Source: Deltaproteobacteria bacterium UBA3076
GTDB taxonomy: Bacteria; Desulfobacterota; Dissulfuribacteria; Dissulfuribacterales; UBA3076
NCBI GenBank assembly: GCA_002367355.1
Contig: DFBQ01000080.1
Coordinates: 20,494-25,763 of the forward strand
Length of the DNA: 5,270 bases
Direction of reading: 5' to 3'
Part shown: one piece after another, positions 1 to 4,949 of the stretch
How the letters are laid out: each line of letters begins with the position of its first letter
How positions within the stretch are numbered: the first letter of the stretch is position 1
Program-made: the position numbers and the translations under genes
The notes under the pieces: generated by a model
Told to the model about the DNA's origin: nothing
The model's database searches: none
Seen by the model: the letters and a program-made list of their open reading frames with translations, nothing else

Positions 1-5
1 TCAAA

Positions 6-47
6 GCTAAATGCTAATGGCTAATGGCTAACAGCTAATCGCTCAAC
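6..47. repeat. 7-bp tandem repeat, about five to six copies
   Basis: Six consecutive heptamers begin at 6, 13, 20, 27, 34 and 41. All but the last start with gctaa, and the last starts with gctca. The variable positions are the final two bases of each unit. The repeat lies just upstream of the CBS/ACT gene's ribosome binding site, in non-coding DNA. Its role is unknown. It could be a slippage-prone microsatellite or the end of a longer array that starts left of the window. Confidence 0.8.
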
Positions 48-55
48 TTAGATTG

Positions 56-62
56 AAAGGAG
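56..62 (+). promoter_or_regulatory. Ribosome binding site of the CBS/ACT gene
   Basis: AAAGGAG lies six bases before the ATG at 69. This is a strong Shine-Dalgarno match and fixes the start codon. No convincing -35/-10 pair is visible in the short stretch upstream, so the promoter may lie outside the window. Confidence 0.8.
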
Positions 63-68
63 TTTAGA

Positions 69-755
69 ATGTACATATTACGTCATATGACTCCTGCCCC
101 ATTGACTGTGGAGGCGGATGTCCTGATTCCTGAGGCCCGTGAAATCCTGCGCTCTAACCGTTTTCGTCACTTGCCGGTAATAGACAAAGACTGGCGCCTT
201 GTGGGAATGGTGACAGACAGGGATATAAGGTCTGCTTACCCGTCATCCGTATTGTCCGGGGAAGATCGGAGACACGAGTTGGAACAGGTGTCCAAAACCC
301 CGGTCAGCGAGATCATGAGCACTGATCTCATAAACCTCCTTCCTCATTCAACCATAGATGATGCGCTCCTGCTCCTGGAAAAGAAAAGGGTTGGGGCAAT
401 CCCTGTATTGGACGAAAAGGGTGTAATTGTGGGAATTTTCTCCGTGCGGGACTTGATGAGGGCATACAGTAGAATATTCGGACTTACAGAGAAGGGTGGC
501 TCACTTATTACCATAAAAGACGATGGAGAGCCCAATGTCCTGGCAAGGATAGTCAAAATTCTTGAGCAAAAAGGAATTCCTCTTACAAGACTTAGCAGGA
601 CCAAGTTGACCGAAGATGAAAAAAGCCCTGGAATAGTGTATGTCAGAGTCTACACTTATAACATAAGTGCGGTCCATTCTATTCTTGTTAGTGCCGGATT
701 TGAGCTTGTGGAACCGGAACCCTTGTTGCCGGAGGGCAGACACTTAAGTTCCTAA
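69..755 (+). CDS. CBS-CBS-ACT domain protein, AcuB-like
   Basis: This 228-residue soluble protein has no signal peptide or membrane segment. Two CBS domains are visible. The first, at about residues 5-57, ends in the typical GMVTDRD motif (T49-D52). The second, at about 78-135, has VGAIPVLD followed by GIFSVRD (to D128). Paired CBS domains form a Bateman module that in this family usually binds adenine nucleotides. Residues about 143-215 (SLITIKDD, then a helix and a YVRVYTY strand) look like an ACT-type ligand-binding domain. This CBS-CBS-ACT layout is that of proteins annotated AcuB or 'CBS and ACT domain-containing protein'. Despite the name, which comes from Bacillus acetoin utilisation, the role outside Bacillus is mostly unknown; energy or amino-acid sensing is an inference. 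No acetoin genes are nearby. The start is supported by AAAGGAG at 56-62. Confidence 0.85.
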   Translation: MYILRHMTPAPLTVEADVLIPEAREILRSNRFRHLPVIDKDWRLVGMVTDRDIRSAYPSSVLSGEDRRHELEQVSKTPVSEIMSTDLINLLPHSTIDDALLLLEKKRVGAIPVLDEKGVIVGIFSVRDLMRAYSRIFGLTEKGGSLITIKDDGEPNVLARIVKILEQKGIPLTRLSRTKLTEDEKSPGIVYVRVYTYNISAVHSILVSAGFELVEPEPLLPEGRHLSS

Positions 756-788
756 CCGCTTGCAAAACTCAAAACCCAATAAAGAGGT

Positions 789-800
789 TTGAAATTTCAA
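789..800. repeat. Perfect 12-bp palindrome TTGAAATTTCAA
   Basis: TTGAAATTTCAA reads the same on both strands. It lies 33 bp after the CBS/ACT stop codon and about 90 bp before the likely tadA start. It could be an operator half-buried in the tadA leader, or chance in AT-rich DNA. No promoter with good spacing is evident around it. Confidence 0.35.
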
Positions 801-890
801 CTGCTGTTTCAGATCGGGCCCCTGCCACCTGCTTTTTTCTGTCGTGTAGTATGCGGTCAGCCTTCTGCGGAGGCTCAGCCATTCACGGTT

Positions 891-1346
891 ATGCTTGATG
901 ATGTGAAATACATGGAGCTGGCCCTTGAGCAGGCCAGGGTAGCAGCCAGGCAGGGTGAAGTACCTGTGGGCGCAGTGCTTGTTGATGAAAAGGGCCAAAT
1001 ACTGGCCAAGGCCGGCAATATGCCCGTGAAACAGTGCGATCCTACGGCGCATGCCGAAATTCTGGTCTTGAGACAAGGCGCAAAAAAAGTCGGCAGCTAC
1101 AGGCTGACCGGCACTACTCTGTATGTTACAATAGAACCGTGTTCCATGTGTGCCGGTGCCATGGTCTTTGCCCGGATAAAGCGGCTGGTTTACGGTGCCC
1201 AGGATCCTAAGGCTGGTGCGTGTGGCACGCTTTATAATATTGTTCAAGACTCAAGGTTGAACCACCATCTGGAGGTAAGCCAAGGCACACTCGCTGACGA
1301 GTGCCGATCGCTGATTCAGGCATTTTTTCAGAAAAGGCGCAAGTAG
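891..1346 (+). CDS. tadA: tRNA-specific adenosine deaminase TadA
   Basis: TadA converts A34 of tRNA-Arg(ACG) to inosine so that one tRNA can read three arginine codons. The protein has 151 residues from the ATG at 891. It carries the zinc-dependent deaminase signature: H54-A55-E56 (zinc ligand and catalytic glutamate), then P83-C84-S85-M86-C87 with the other two zinc ligands. The E. coli-like stretches EVPVGAVLV, DPTAHAEI, LYVTIEPCSMCAGAM and ADEC are present, and the C-terminus ends in a basic tail. The frame stays open upstream to a TTG at 789, but that adds 34 residues with no family counterpart and its AAAGAGG sits only one base from the TTG. The 891 start (MLDDVKYMELAL) aligns with the normal N-terminus. 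An ATG at 912 would cut helix 1. The GGAGG at 869-873 is 17 bases away, so initiation looks weak. Downstream tRNA genes fit its job but may not be cotranscribed. Confidence 0.93.
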   Translation: MLDDVKYMELALEQARVAARQGEVPVGAVLVDEKGQILAKAGNMPVKQCDPTAHAEILVLRQGAKKVGSYRLTGTTLYVTIEPCSMCAGAMVFARIKRLVYGAQDPKAGACGTLYNIVQDSRLNHHLEVSQGTLADECRSLIQAFFQKRRK

Positions 1347-1466
1347 AGGTAAAACTATAGAGTTTGAAGTGAGCTAAGATGCCTAAAGTTGATGTGGTTT
1401 AAAATTCATAATTAATGGCACCCAAGACAAATTTCTAAACTTTAGCTCACTTTAGGCACTTATTTC
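1347..1466. repeat. tadA to tRNA-Ser gap with inverted and direct repeats
   Basis: This 120-bp AT-rich gap has no gene. AAGTGAGCTAA at 1367-1377 is the exact reverse complement of TTAGCTCACTT at 1442-1452, and GCCTAAAGT at 1381-1389 is the exact reverse complement of ACTTTAGGC at 1449-1457. The right arm is itself a near-direct repeat, ACTTTAGCTC then ACTTTAGGCA with a period of 10. The two left arms cannot both pair with the overlapping right arms, so this looks more like two oppositely oriented copies of a short repeat family than one hairpin. No T-tract terminator for tadA and no clear tRNA promoter were found. Confidence 0.6.
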
Positions 1467-1560
1467 GGAGAGGTACCGAAGTGGTCATAACGGGGGCGAC
1501 TCGAAATCGTCTATACGTCCAAAAGGCGTAACGTGGGTTCGAATCCCACCCTCTCCGCCA
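1467..1560 (+). tRNA. tRNA-Ser(CGA), reads UCG
   Basis: The acceptor stem pairs GGAGAGG (1467-1473) with CCTCTCC (1550-1556), followed by discriminator G1557 and encoded CCA (1558-1560). The D-stem is CCG/CGG. The anticodon stem GGCGA/TCGTC closes a CTCGAAA loop at 1500-1506, which puts the anticodon CGA at 1502-1504. A long variable arm (TACGTC with GGCGTA, one G-T pair) marks a class II tRNA, as expected for serine. The T-arm is GTGGG-TTCGAAT-CCCAC. Its 3' part, from the T-arm to CCA, is identical to that of the tRNA-Ser(GGA) 360 bp downstream, which suggests tandem duplication and divergence. All stems pair, so the gene appears functional. Confidence 0.95.
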
Positions 1561-1564
1561 AGAA

Positions 1565-1593
1565 ATTGGGTGATTTAGTGATTGGGTGATTTA
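1565..1593. repeat. 13-bp direct repeat, period 16
   Basis: ATTGGGTGATTTA occurs at 1565-1577 and again at 1581-1593, separated by GTG. A weaker 8-bp period is also visible because TGA recurs every eight bases. It starts five bases after the CCA end of tRNA-Ser(CGA). It is non-coding and its function is unknown. Confidence 0.75.
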
Positions 1594-1594
1594 A

Positions 1595-1668
1595 AGGAAA
1601 TAACCTTAATATGTTAATTGTTCCTGACCTAAATTGAGAAAGCAAAATTTGGGGTTTCCGTTCAGGGA
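1595..1668 (+). other. Hairpin-forming spacer after tRNA-Ser(CGA)
   Basis: Several inverted segments are clustered here: AGGAA (1595-1599) with TTCCT (1621-1625), TAAC (1601-1604) with GTTA (1613-1616), and ACCTAAATT (1627-1635) with AATTTGGGGT (1646-1655, one bulge and one G-T pair). No run of T follows the last stem, so it is not a standard intrinsic terminator. It may act in tRNA 3'-end processing or may be chance structure in AT-rich DNA. Confidence 0.3.
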
Positions 1669-1686
1669 CTAAATAGGGATAATGTA

Positions 1687-1850
1687 AATATTGATTGCAC
1701 TGCAGAAAGCCTTCAGAGCTGATTTCGCTCAAAATGCTTCAGATGCAAGGCGCGAGATTTTCGAGGAACAAGGCGTACTTAGCGTACGTCGAAGTGACGA
1801 GGAAGTCGAAGCAACGCAGCAGATGAAGTATTTTCAGCGAAATCAATATT
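1687..1850. mobile_element. Imperfect palindromic element, MITE/REP-like
   Basis: The core runs from 1721 to 1844. Its ends are 21-bp terminal inverted repeats that match at 19 of 21 positions: GATTTCGCT at 1721-1729 faces AGCGAAATC at 1836-1844. The centre is a short hairpin, GGCGTAC (1772-1778) against GTACGTC (1784-1790), with loop TTAGC and one G-T pair. A further pair of perfect outer arms lies at 1687-1696 (AATATTGATT) and 1841-1850 (AATCAATATT). It has no coding capacity, so it would have to be a non-autonomous transposable or REP-like element moved by a transposase encoded elsewhere, or a fold-back RNA. It separates the two tRNA-Ser genes. No clear target-site duplication was found. 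I did not see a transposase in the window. Confidence 0.6.
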
Positions 1851-1878
1851 GACTTGCAAAGGCTCATAATAGTATAGA
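1849..1878 (+). promoter_or_regulatory. Candidate sigma-70 promoter for tRNA-Ser(GGA) and ffs
   Basis: TTGACT (1849-1854) and TATAGA (1873-1878) are separated by 18 bases, close to the TTGACA/TATAAT consensus. Transcription would begin near 1885, about 35 bases before the tRNA, leaving a normal 5' leader for RNase P to remove. The first two bases of the -35 box are the last two bases of the palindromic element's right outer arm. Whether ffs shares this promoter is an inference from the 26-base gap between the two RNA genes. Confidence 0.45.
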
Positions 1879-1921
1879 TATGTCGGTTCAGCCATGAGGA
1901 GCCCTGGTTGGGAGTTGATGT

Positions 1922-2017
<96 letters not shown>

Positions 2018-2040
2018 CTTTTTTAAGAATACAACAGTTT

Positions 2041-2142
2041 GATAGCCGGGTCCTGCGCAACGAAACCCTGCGAACCCCGCCAGGTCCGGAAGGAAGCAAC
2101 GGCAGTAGGGCCCTTCGTGTGTCGCAGGGGTGCCTGGCTATC
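2041..2142 (+). ncRNA. ffs: Signal recognition particle RNA, small (4.5S) type
   Basis: The RNA binds Ffh and targets ribosomes making membrane proteins to FtsY. The conserved apical domain is clear: CAGGTCCGGAAGGAAGCA at 2081-2098, with the GGAA tetraloop at 2088-2091 and the Ffh-binding internal-loop bases around it. The ends pair as GATAGCC (2041-2047) with GGCTATC (2136-2142). CCTGCG at 2052-2057 can pair with CGCAGG at 2123-2128; the same six bases recur at 2067-2072, so an alternative register exists. The length of about 102 nt is that of the short Gram-negative form without an Alu domain. The 5' end is inferred from pairing. It sits 26 bases after tRNA-Ser(GGA) and 32 bases before dnaX, a neighbourhood with dnaX often seen in related bacteria. 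Confidence 0.93.
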
Positions 2143-2150
2143 ATTTTTTT
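2136..2150 (+). terminator. Intrinsic terminator of ffs
   Basis: The 3' arm of the SRP RNA's closing stem, GGCTATC, is followed by A and seven T (2144-2150). Together with the 5' arm at 2041-2047 this makes the RNA end itself the terminator. dnaX begins 24 bases later, so it needs readthrough or a promoter hidden within the RNA genes. Confidence 0.7.
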
Positions 2151-2174
2151 CCAGAGAGCAACTCACCTTAATTC

Positions 2175-3800
2175 ATGTCCTATTTAGTTCTTGCCAGAAA
2201 ATGGCGTCCTCAGACATTTGGAGATGTAATTGGTCAGTCACACGTGACCAAGACCCTTCAAAATGCGTTAAGAAACGACTGTCTTGCCCATGCTCTGCTC
2301 TTCAGCGGGCCAAGAGGGGTCGGCAAGACTTCTGTGGCCAGGATACTGGCAAAGGCCGTGAATTGTGAGTCCGGTCCGGCCCCTGATCCATGTAATAAGT
2401 GTGGAGTGTGCAGGGAAATAACCGCAGGATCTTCAATTGACGTGCAGGAGATAGACGGGGCTTCTAACCGTGGTATTGATGAGATCCGTCAACTGAGGGA
2501 AAATATACAGTTTCTTCCAACTCGTTGCAGACACAGGATCTATATTATCGACGAAGTACACATGCTGACCAAGGAAGCCTTTAACGCCCTTTTAAAGACC
2601 TTGGAGGAGCCTCCCTCCCATGTGTACTTCATATTTGCAACCACTGAACCAGAGAAGATCCCCGCCACCATACATTCGAGGTGCCAGCATTATGAATTCC
2701 GCAGACTGGGTATTGCGGAGTTGGCGGATCACTTGGGCAAAATAGTCCAGGCAGAGGGCATGGGCCTCCAGCAGGATGCAGCGCTTTTGTTGGCAAGAGA
2801 GGCCGAGGGCAGTGTAAGGGACAGCCTGAGCCTTCTTGACCAGGTGGCTGCTTATGGCGCGACTTCATTGAAAGAGGTCTGTGAGGTTCTGGGTGTTGTG
2901 GGGACCCAGGTGCTCAAGGAGCTTGCCGTTGCTATCCTTGAAAATGATGTAGCCAAGGCCCTCAGGCTCATTGACGATGTCTACAGCTTTGGGGGAAACA
3001 TTCAGAAATTCACTACAGACATGGTGTTTTTTTTCAGGGACCTCGTGGTGCTGAGAAACCTTGGTCCGGAGAGGGCAGTGACTTTGATGGACTGGAGCAG
3101 GGAAGATGTAGATGAGTTTTCTTCCGTCATTTCAAAGTATACTGCCCATAGCCTTTTCCAGGTGCTGGACGCCTTGATGAAGGGGCAGGAGGCAATATAC
3201 AGGAGCACCACTCCCAAGCTCTCTATTGAAATGCTGGCGATTCGGCTGTGTAGTATGAAAGAGGTTGTGGGCATAGATGACCTCCTGGGAAAAATAGATA
3301 AGCTTCTATCCTCAGGACGGATCGGGAAGGAAAATTTTTTCGAAGAACCTCCGGAAGAAATAAGCGCAGCCCCTGAAACCGATTCTGTTACCCGGACGCC
3401 CAAAGAATGCAGCCCGGAGATATGGACTGATTTTGTAAATTTTGTTAAAGAACAACACCCCGTTCTTGGGTCGCTACTGGCCTGTTGCGAGGGGACTGAG
3501 ACAGAGAGCAACGGGGATCGGGTCCAACTCAAGTGCCGGTCAGGTATGCAGCATGACATGCTCTGCGAAGTGGACCATCAGCAGCGACTGAGAGAGCTGA
3601 CGAAAAAGTTTTTCGGCCGCGCAATCGATGTCGTAACAGAAGAGATCTGTGTTGCAAACAATGGTGATGCCGGAGGGACTGGGAAGACTTATAGTCTGCG
3701 GGATGAACTTATTCAATCCTCCCTGGTCCAGGAGGCGGTCAAGGTCTTTCATGCGCGGATTTCCGACGTGAGAGTCTTTTCCAATAGAGGACAGAAGTGA
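2175..3800 (+). CDS. dnaX: DNA polymerase III clamp-loader subunit tau/gamma
   Basis: DnaX is the ATPase subunit of the clamp loader that puts the beta clamp on DNA; the full-length tau form also ties polymerase cores and helicase together. The 541-residue protein opens with the family N-terminus MSYLVLARKWRPQTF. It has Walker A GPRGVGKTS (45-53), a zinc-binding set C64, C73, C76, C79, Walker B IIDEVH (D126-E127), sensor 1 FATTE (154-158), the SRC arginine finger (168-170) and sensor 2 GSVRDS (212-217). Domain III, the oligomerisation collar, covers about 230-360. A polar linker (about 385-410) and a roughly 125-residue C-terminal domain follow, shorter than in E. coli tau (643). There is no Shine-Dalgarno near the start; the N-terminal match alone sets it. 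Two in-frame slippery T-runs (3027-3035 and 3335-3341) are noted separately. It leads the dnaX-ybaB-recR operon. Confidence 0.97.
   Translation: MSYLVLARKWRPQTFGDVIGQSHVTKTLQNALRNDCLAHALLFSGPRGVGKTSVARILAKAVNCESGPAPDPCNKCGVCREITAGSSIDVQEIDGASNRGIDEIRQLRENIQFLPTRCRHRIYIIDEVHMLTKEAFNALLKTLEEPPSHVYFIFATTEPEKIPATIHSRCQHYEFRRLGIAELADHLGKIVQAEGMGLQQDAALLLAREAEGSVRDSLSLLDQVAAYGATSLKEVCEVLGVVGTQVLKELAVAILENDVAKALRLIDDVYSFGGNIQKFTTDMVFFFRDLVVLRNLGPERAVTLMDWSREDVDEFSSVISKYTAHSLFQVLDALMKGQEAIYRSTTPKLSIEMLAIRLCSMKEVVGIDDLLGKIDKLLSSGRIGKENFFEEPPEEISAAPETDSVTRTPKECSPEIWTDFVNFVKEQHPVLGSLLACCEGTETESNGDRVQLKCRSGMQHDMLCEVDHQQRLRELTKKFFGRAIDVVTEEICVANNGDAGGTGKTYSLRDELIQSSLVQEAVKVFHARISDVRVFSNRGQK
3330..3376 (+). 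promoter_or_regulatory. Candidate -1 frameshift site giving a gamma-like product
   Basis: Codons 386-389 read GAA AAT TTT TTC. In frame this contains the slippery heptamer T_TTT_TTC (3335-3341), overlapping A_AAT_TTT (3332-3338). A -1 slip after codon 389 would add the eleven residues RRTSGRNKRSP and stop at TGA 3374-3376, giving a 400-residue protein that ends just after domain III. That is where gamma ends in bacteria that make it by frameshifting. The purine-rich GGGAAGGA at 3324-3331 is upstream but closer than the stimulatory Shine-Dalgarno of E. coli dnaX. No strong downstream hairpin is evident. Slippage itself is inferred. Confidence 0.4.
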
Positions 3801-3804
3801 TCTG

Positions 3805-3811
3805 AAAGGAG
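3805..3811 (+). promoter_or_regulatory. Ribosome binding site of ybaB
   Basis: AAAGGAG lies seven bases before the ATG at 3819. It is the only strong Shine-Dalgarno in the dnaX-ybaB-recR operon, which fits YbaB being made in larger amounts than its neighbours. Confidence 0.8.
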
Positions 3812-3818
3812 TTATATA

Positions 3819-4133
3819 ATGCAGCCAAACATGAAGGAAATGATGAGGCAGGCTCAACGCCTCCAGGCCAAAATGGGACAACTCCAGAGTGAGCTGGCCA
3901 CAAAGGAGATAGAGGCCTCTGTAGGAGGCGGGATGGTTAAGGCCGTTGCTAACGGAAAACCGGAAATAGTATCAATAACCATTGAAAAAGAAGTTGTGGA
4001 TCCTGAAGATGTAGAAATGTTGCAGGATCTTGTAGTGGCAGCGGTAAATGAGGCCCTGACCCGGTCTAAAGAGATGGTAGAAGGAGAAATGGCAAAGCTG
4101 ACAGGCGGCCTCAAGTTGCCGGGGATGTTCTGA
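3819..4133 (+). CDS. ybaB: Nucleoid-associated protein, YbaB/EbfC family
   Basis: YbaB/EbfC proteins are small dimeric DNA-binding proteins that coat the nucleoid; their exact role is still unclear. This one has 104 residues, the usual family length. An N-terminal amphipathic helix (about 3-28, MKEMMRQAQRLQAKMGQLQSEL in two stretches) leads into strands with the typical VGGGMVKA turn (35-42), NGKPEIVSITI (45-55), VDPEDVEMLQDLV (60-72) and a long C-terminal helix. The tail GGLKLPGMF is also typical of the family. It lies 18 bases after dnaX and 8 bases before recR. The dnaX-ybaB-recR order is widely conserved in bacteria, which suggests a link to replication or recombination, although no direct mechanism is established. 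Confidence 0.95.
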   Translation: MQPNMKEMMRQAQRLQAKMGQLQSELATKEIEASVGGGMVKAVANGKPEIVSITIEKEVVDPEDVEMLQDLVVAAVNEALTRSKEMVEGEMAKLTGGLKLPGMF

Positions 4134-4141
4134 TATTTGAG

Positions 4142-4744
4142 ATGTCCTCTGCTTTTCCACCTGCCCTTAGCAGGCTTATTAAGAACCTGGAAAGACTTCC
4201 TGGAGTCGGTGAAAAGACTGCCACACGCTTTGCCCTTCAGATATTGAGGTGGCCAAAGGCCCAAGCCCAGGAACTGGTCAGGTCCATCGCAGAACTCCAC
4301 GACAAGATAGGATTGTGCTCTGTTTGTTTTACTTTTTCCGAGCAGGATCCGTGCCCTGTTTGTGCCGACCCCAAAAGGGATACCTCTGTGATCTGTGTAG
4401 TGGAAGATCCCGGAGACTTGCTGGCCCTGGAAAAGGCAGGGGCCTTCAGGGGGCGCTACCATGTGCTGCACGGGGTCCTTGCACCAATGGAAGGGATCGG
4501 ACCGGATCAACTTAAAATTGGGCAACTCCTCGAACGTATACAAAAAGAAGATATAAAAGAGGTAGTACTTGCAACGAGCAGCACTGTTGCCGGAGAGGCC
4601 ACGTCAGCATTTCTGGCTGAAAGCCTGAAAAAGTACGGCGTACAAGTTGCGCGGATTGCCTGCGGCATACCTATGGGTATGGATCTAAAATACGCAGATC
4701 AAATGACATTGCAAAAAGCCCTGGAAGCCCGAACCATCTGTTGA
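4142..4744 (+). CDS. recR: Recombination protein RecR
   Basis: RecR works with RecO (and RecF) to load RecA on SSB-coated gaps. The 200-residue length matches the family. An N-terminal helix-hairpin-helix is seen at about 12-33 (LERLPGVGEKTATRFA), then a four-cysteine zinc finger C59-xx-C62 and C71-xx-C74. A Toprim domain follows, with ICVVEDPGDLLALE at 84-97 (acidic E88) and GRYHVLHG at 104-111, and then the C-terminal motif GIPMGMDLKYADQMTL (175-190). The usual form of that motif is GIP-x-GG/GS-DL, so M180 replaces a residue that is normally small. No good Shine-Dalgarno precedes the ATG; GAG sits directly against it. The 8-base gap to ybaB suggests translational coupling or reinitiation. 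RecR is the last gene of the operon. Confidence 0.97.
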   Translation: MSSAFPPALSRLIKNLERLPGVGEKTATRFALQILRWPKAQAQELVRSIAELHDKIGLCSVCFTFSEQDPCPVCADPKRDTSVICVVEDPGDLLALEKAGAFRGRYHVLHGVLAPMEGIGPDQLKIGQLLERIQKEDIKEVVLATSSTVAGEATSAFLAESLKKYGVQVARIACGIPMGMDLKYADQMTLQKALEARTIC

Positions 4745-4802
4745 GCCGTAACTGAATCACTGGCGGCCCCTGTCCCTTGTCACTCCTAAGGCCTGTGTGG
4801 CG

Positions 4803-4818
4803 GGGGATTTTTGTCCCC
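4803..4818 (+). terminator. Weak hairpin after recR, possible transcription end
   Basis: GGGGA (4803-4807) pairs with TCCCC (4814-4818) around a TTTTTG loop. The stem is short, and the T residues are in the loop rather than after the stem. It is therefore a poor intrinsic terminator, listed only because no better one follows recR. Confidence 0.2.
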
Positions 4819-4859
4819 TCCCCGTTCAATCCTGCGAGGCTATTTATAACCGGGGCGTC

Positions 4860-4894
4860 CTCTGCGAGAGACCAAAAAAAGATATCTCACAGAG
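4860..4894. repeat. Inverted repeat with 10-bp arms
   Basis: CTCTGCGAGA (4860-4869) pairs with TCTCACAGAG (4885-4894), with one G-T pair and a 15-base A-rich loop. No T-tract follows on either strand. The right arm overlaps the first copy of the CACAGAG tandem repeat (4888-4901). Confidence 0.45.
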
Positions 4895-4949
4895 CACAGA
4901 GAGCGGGATAGACACCAAAGCTTGAGGTGAAAAACGGGAATCCGTATAT

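Larger units (their letters stand above)
4745..4949. other. Gene-free stretch after recR
   Basis: No credible coding region, RNA gene or strong terminator was found here. It holds a small G/C hairpin (4803-4818), a longer imperfect inverted repeat (4860-4894) and a two-copy 7-bp repeat CACAGAG at 4888-4901. Transcription from the recR operon presumably ends in this stretch. Confidence 0.5.

Noticed and set aside
744..1247. Minus-strand frame of 167 codons opposite tadA
   Set aside because: It lies opposite the conserved deaminase motifs and has no recognisable domain, so it is a shadow of tadA.
1389..1416. Promoter for tRNA-Ser(CGA) (TTGATG with CATAAT)
   Set aside because: The spacing is only 12 bases and other pairings match the consensus poorly, so no promoter is called.
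1511..1732. Minus-strand frame whose C-terminus reads AERVGFEPT
   Set aside because: The end of this frame is the antisense of tRNA-Ser(CGA). The ERVGFEPT string is a familiar false protein produced by translating tRNA-Ser genes backwards.
3854..4543. Minus-strand frame of 229 codons opposite ybaB and recR
   Set aside because: It spans two well-conserved genes on the other strand and has low-complexity serine-rich content, so it is a shadow frame.
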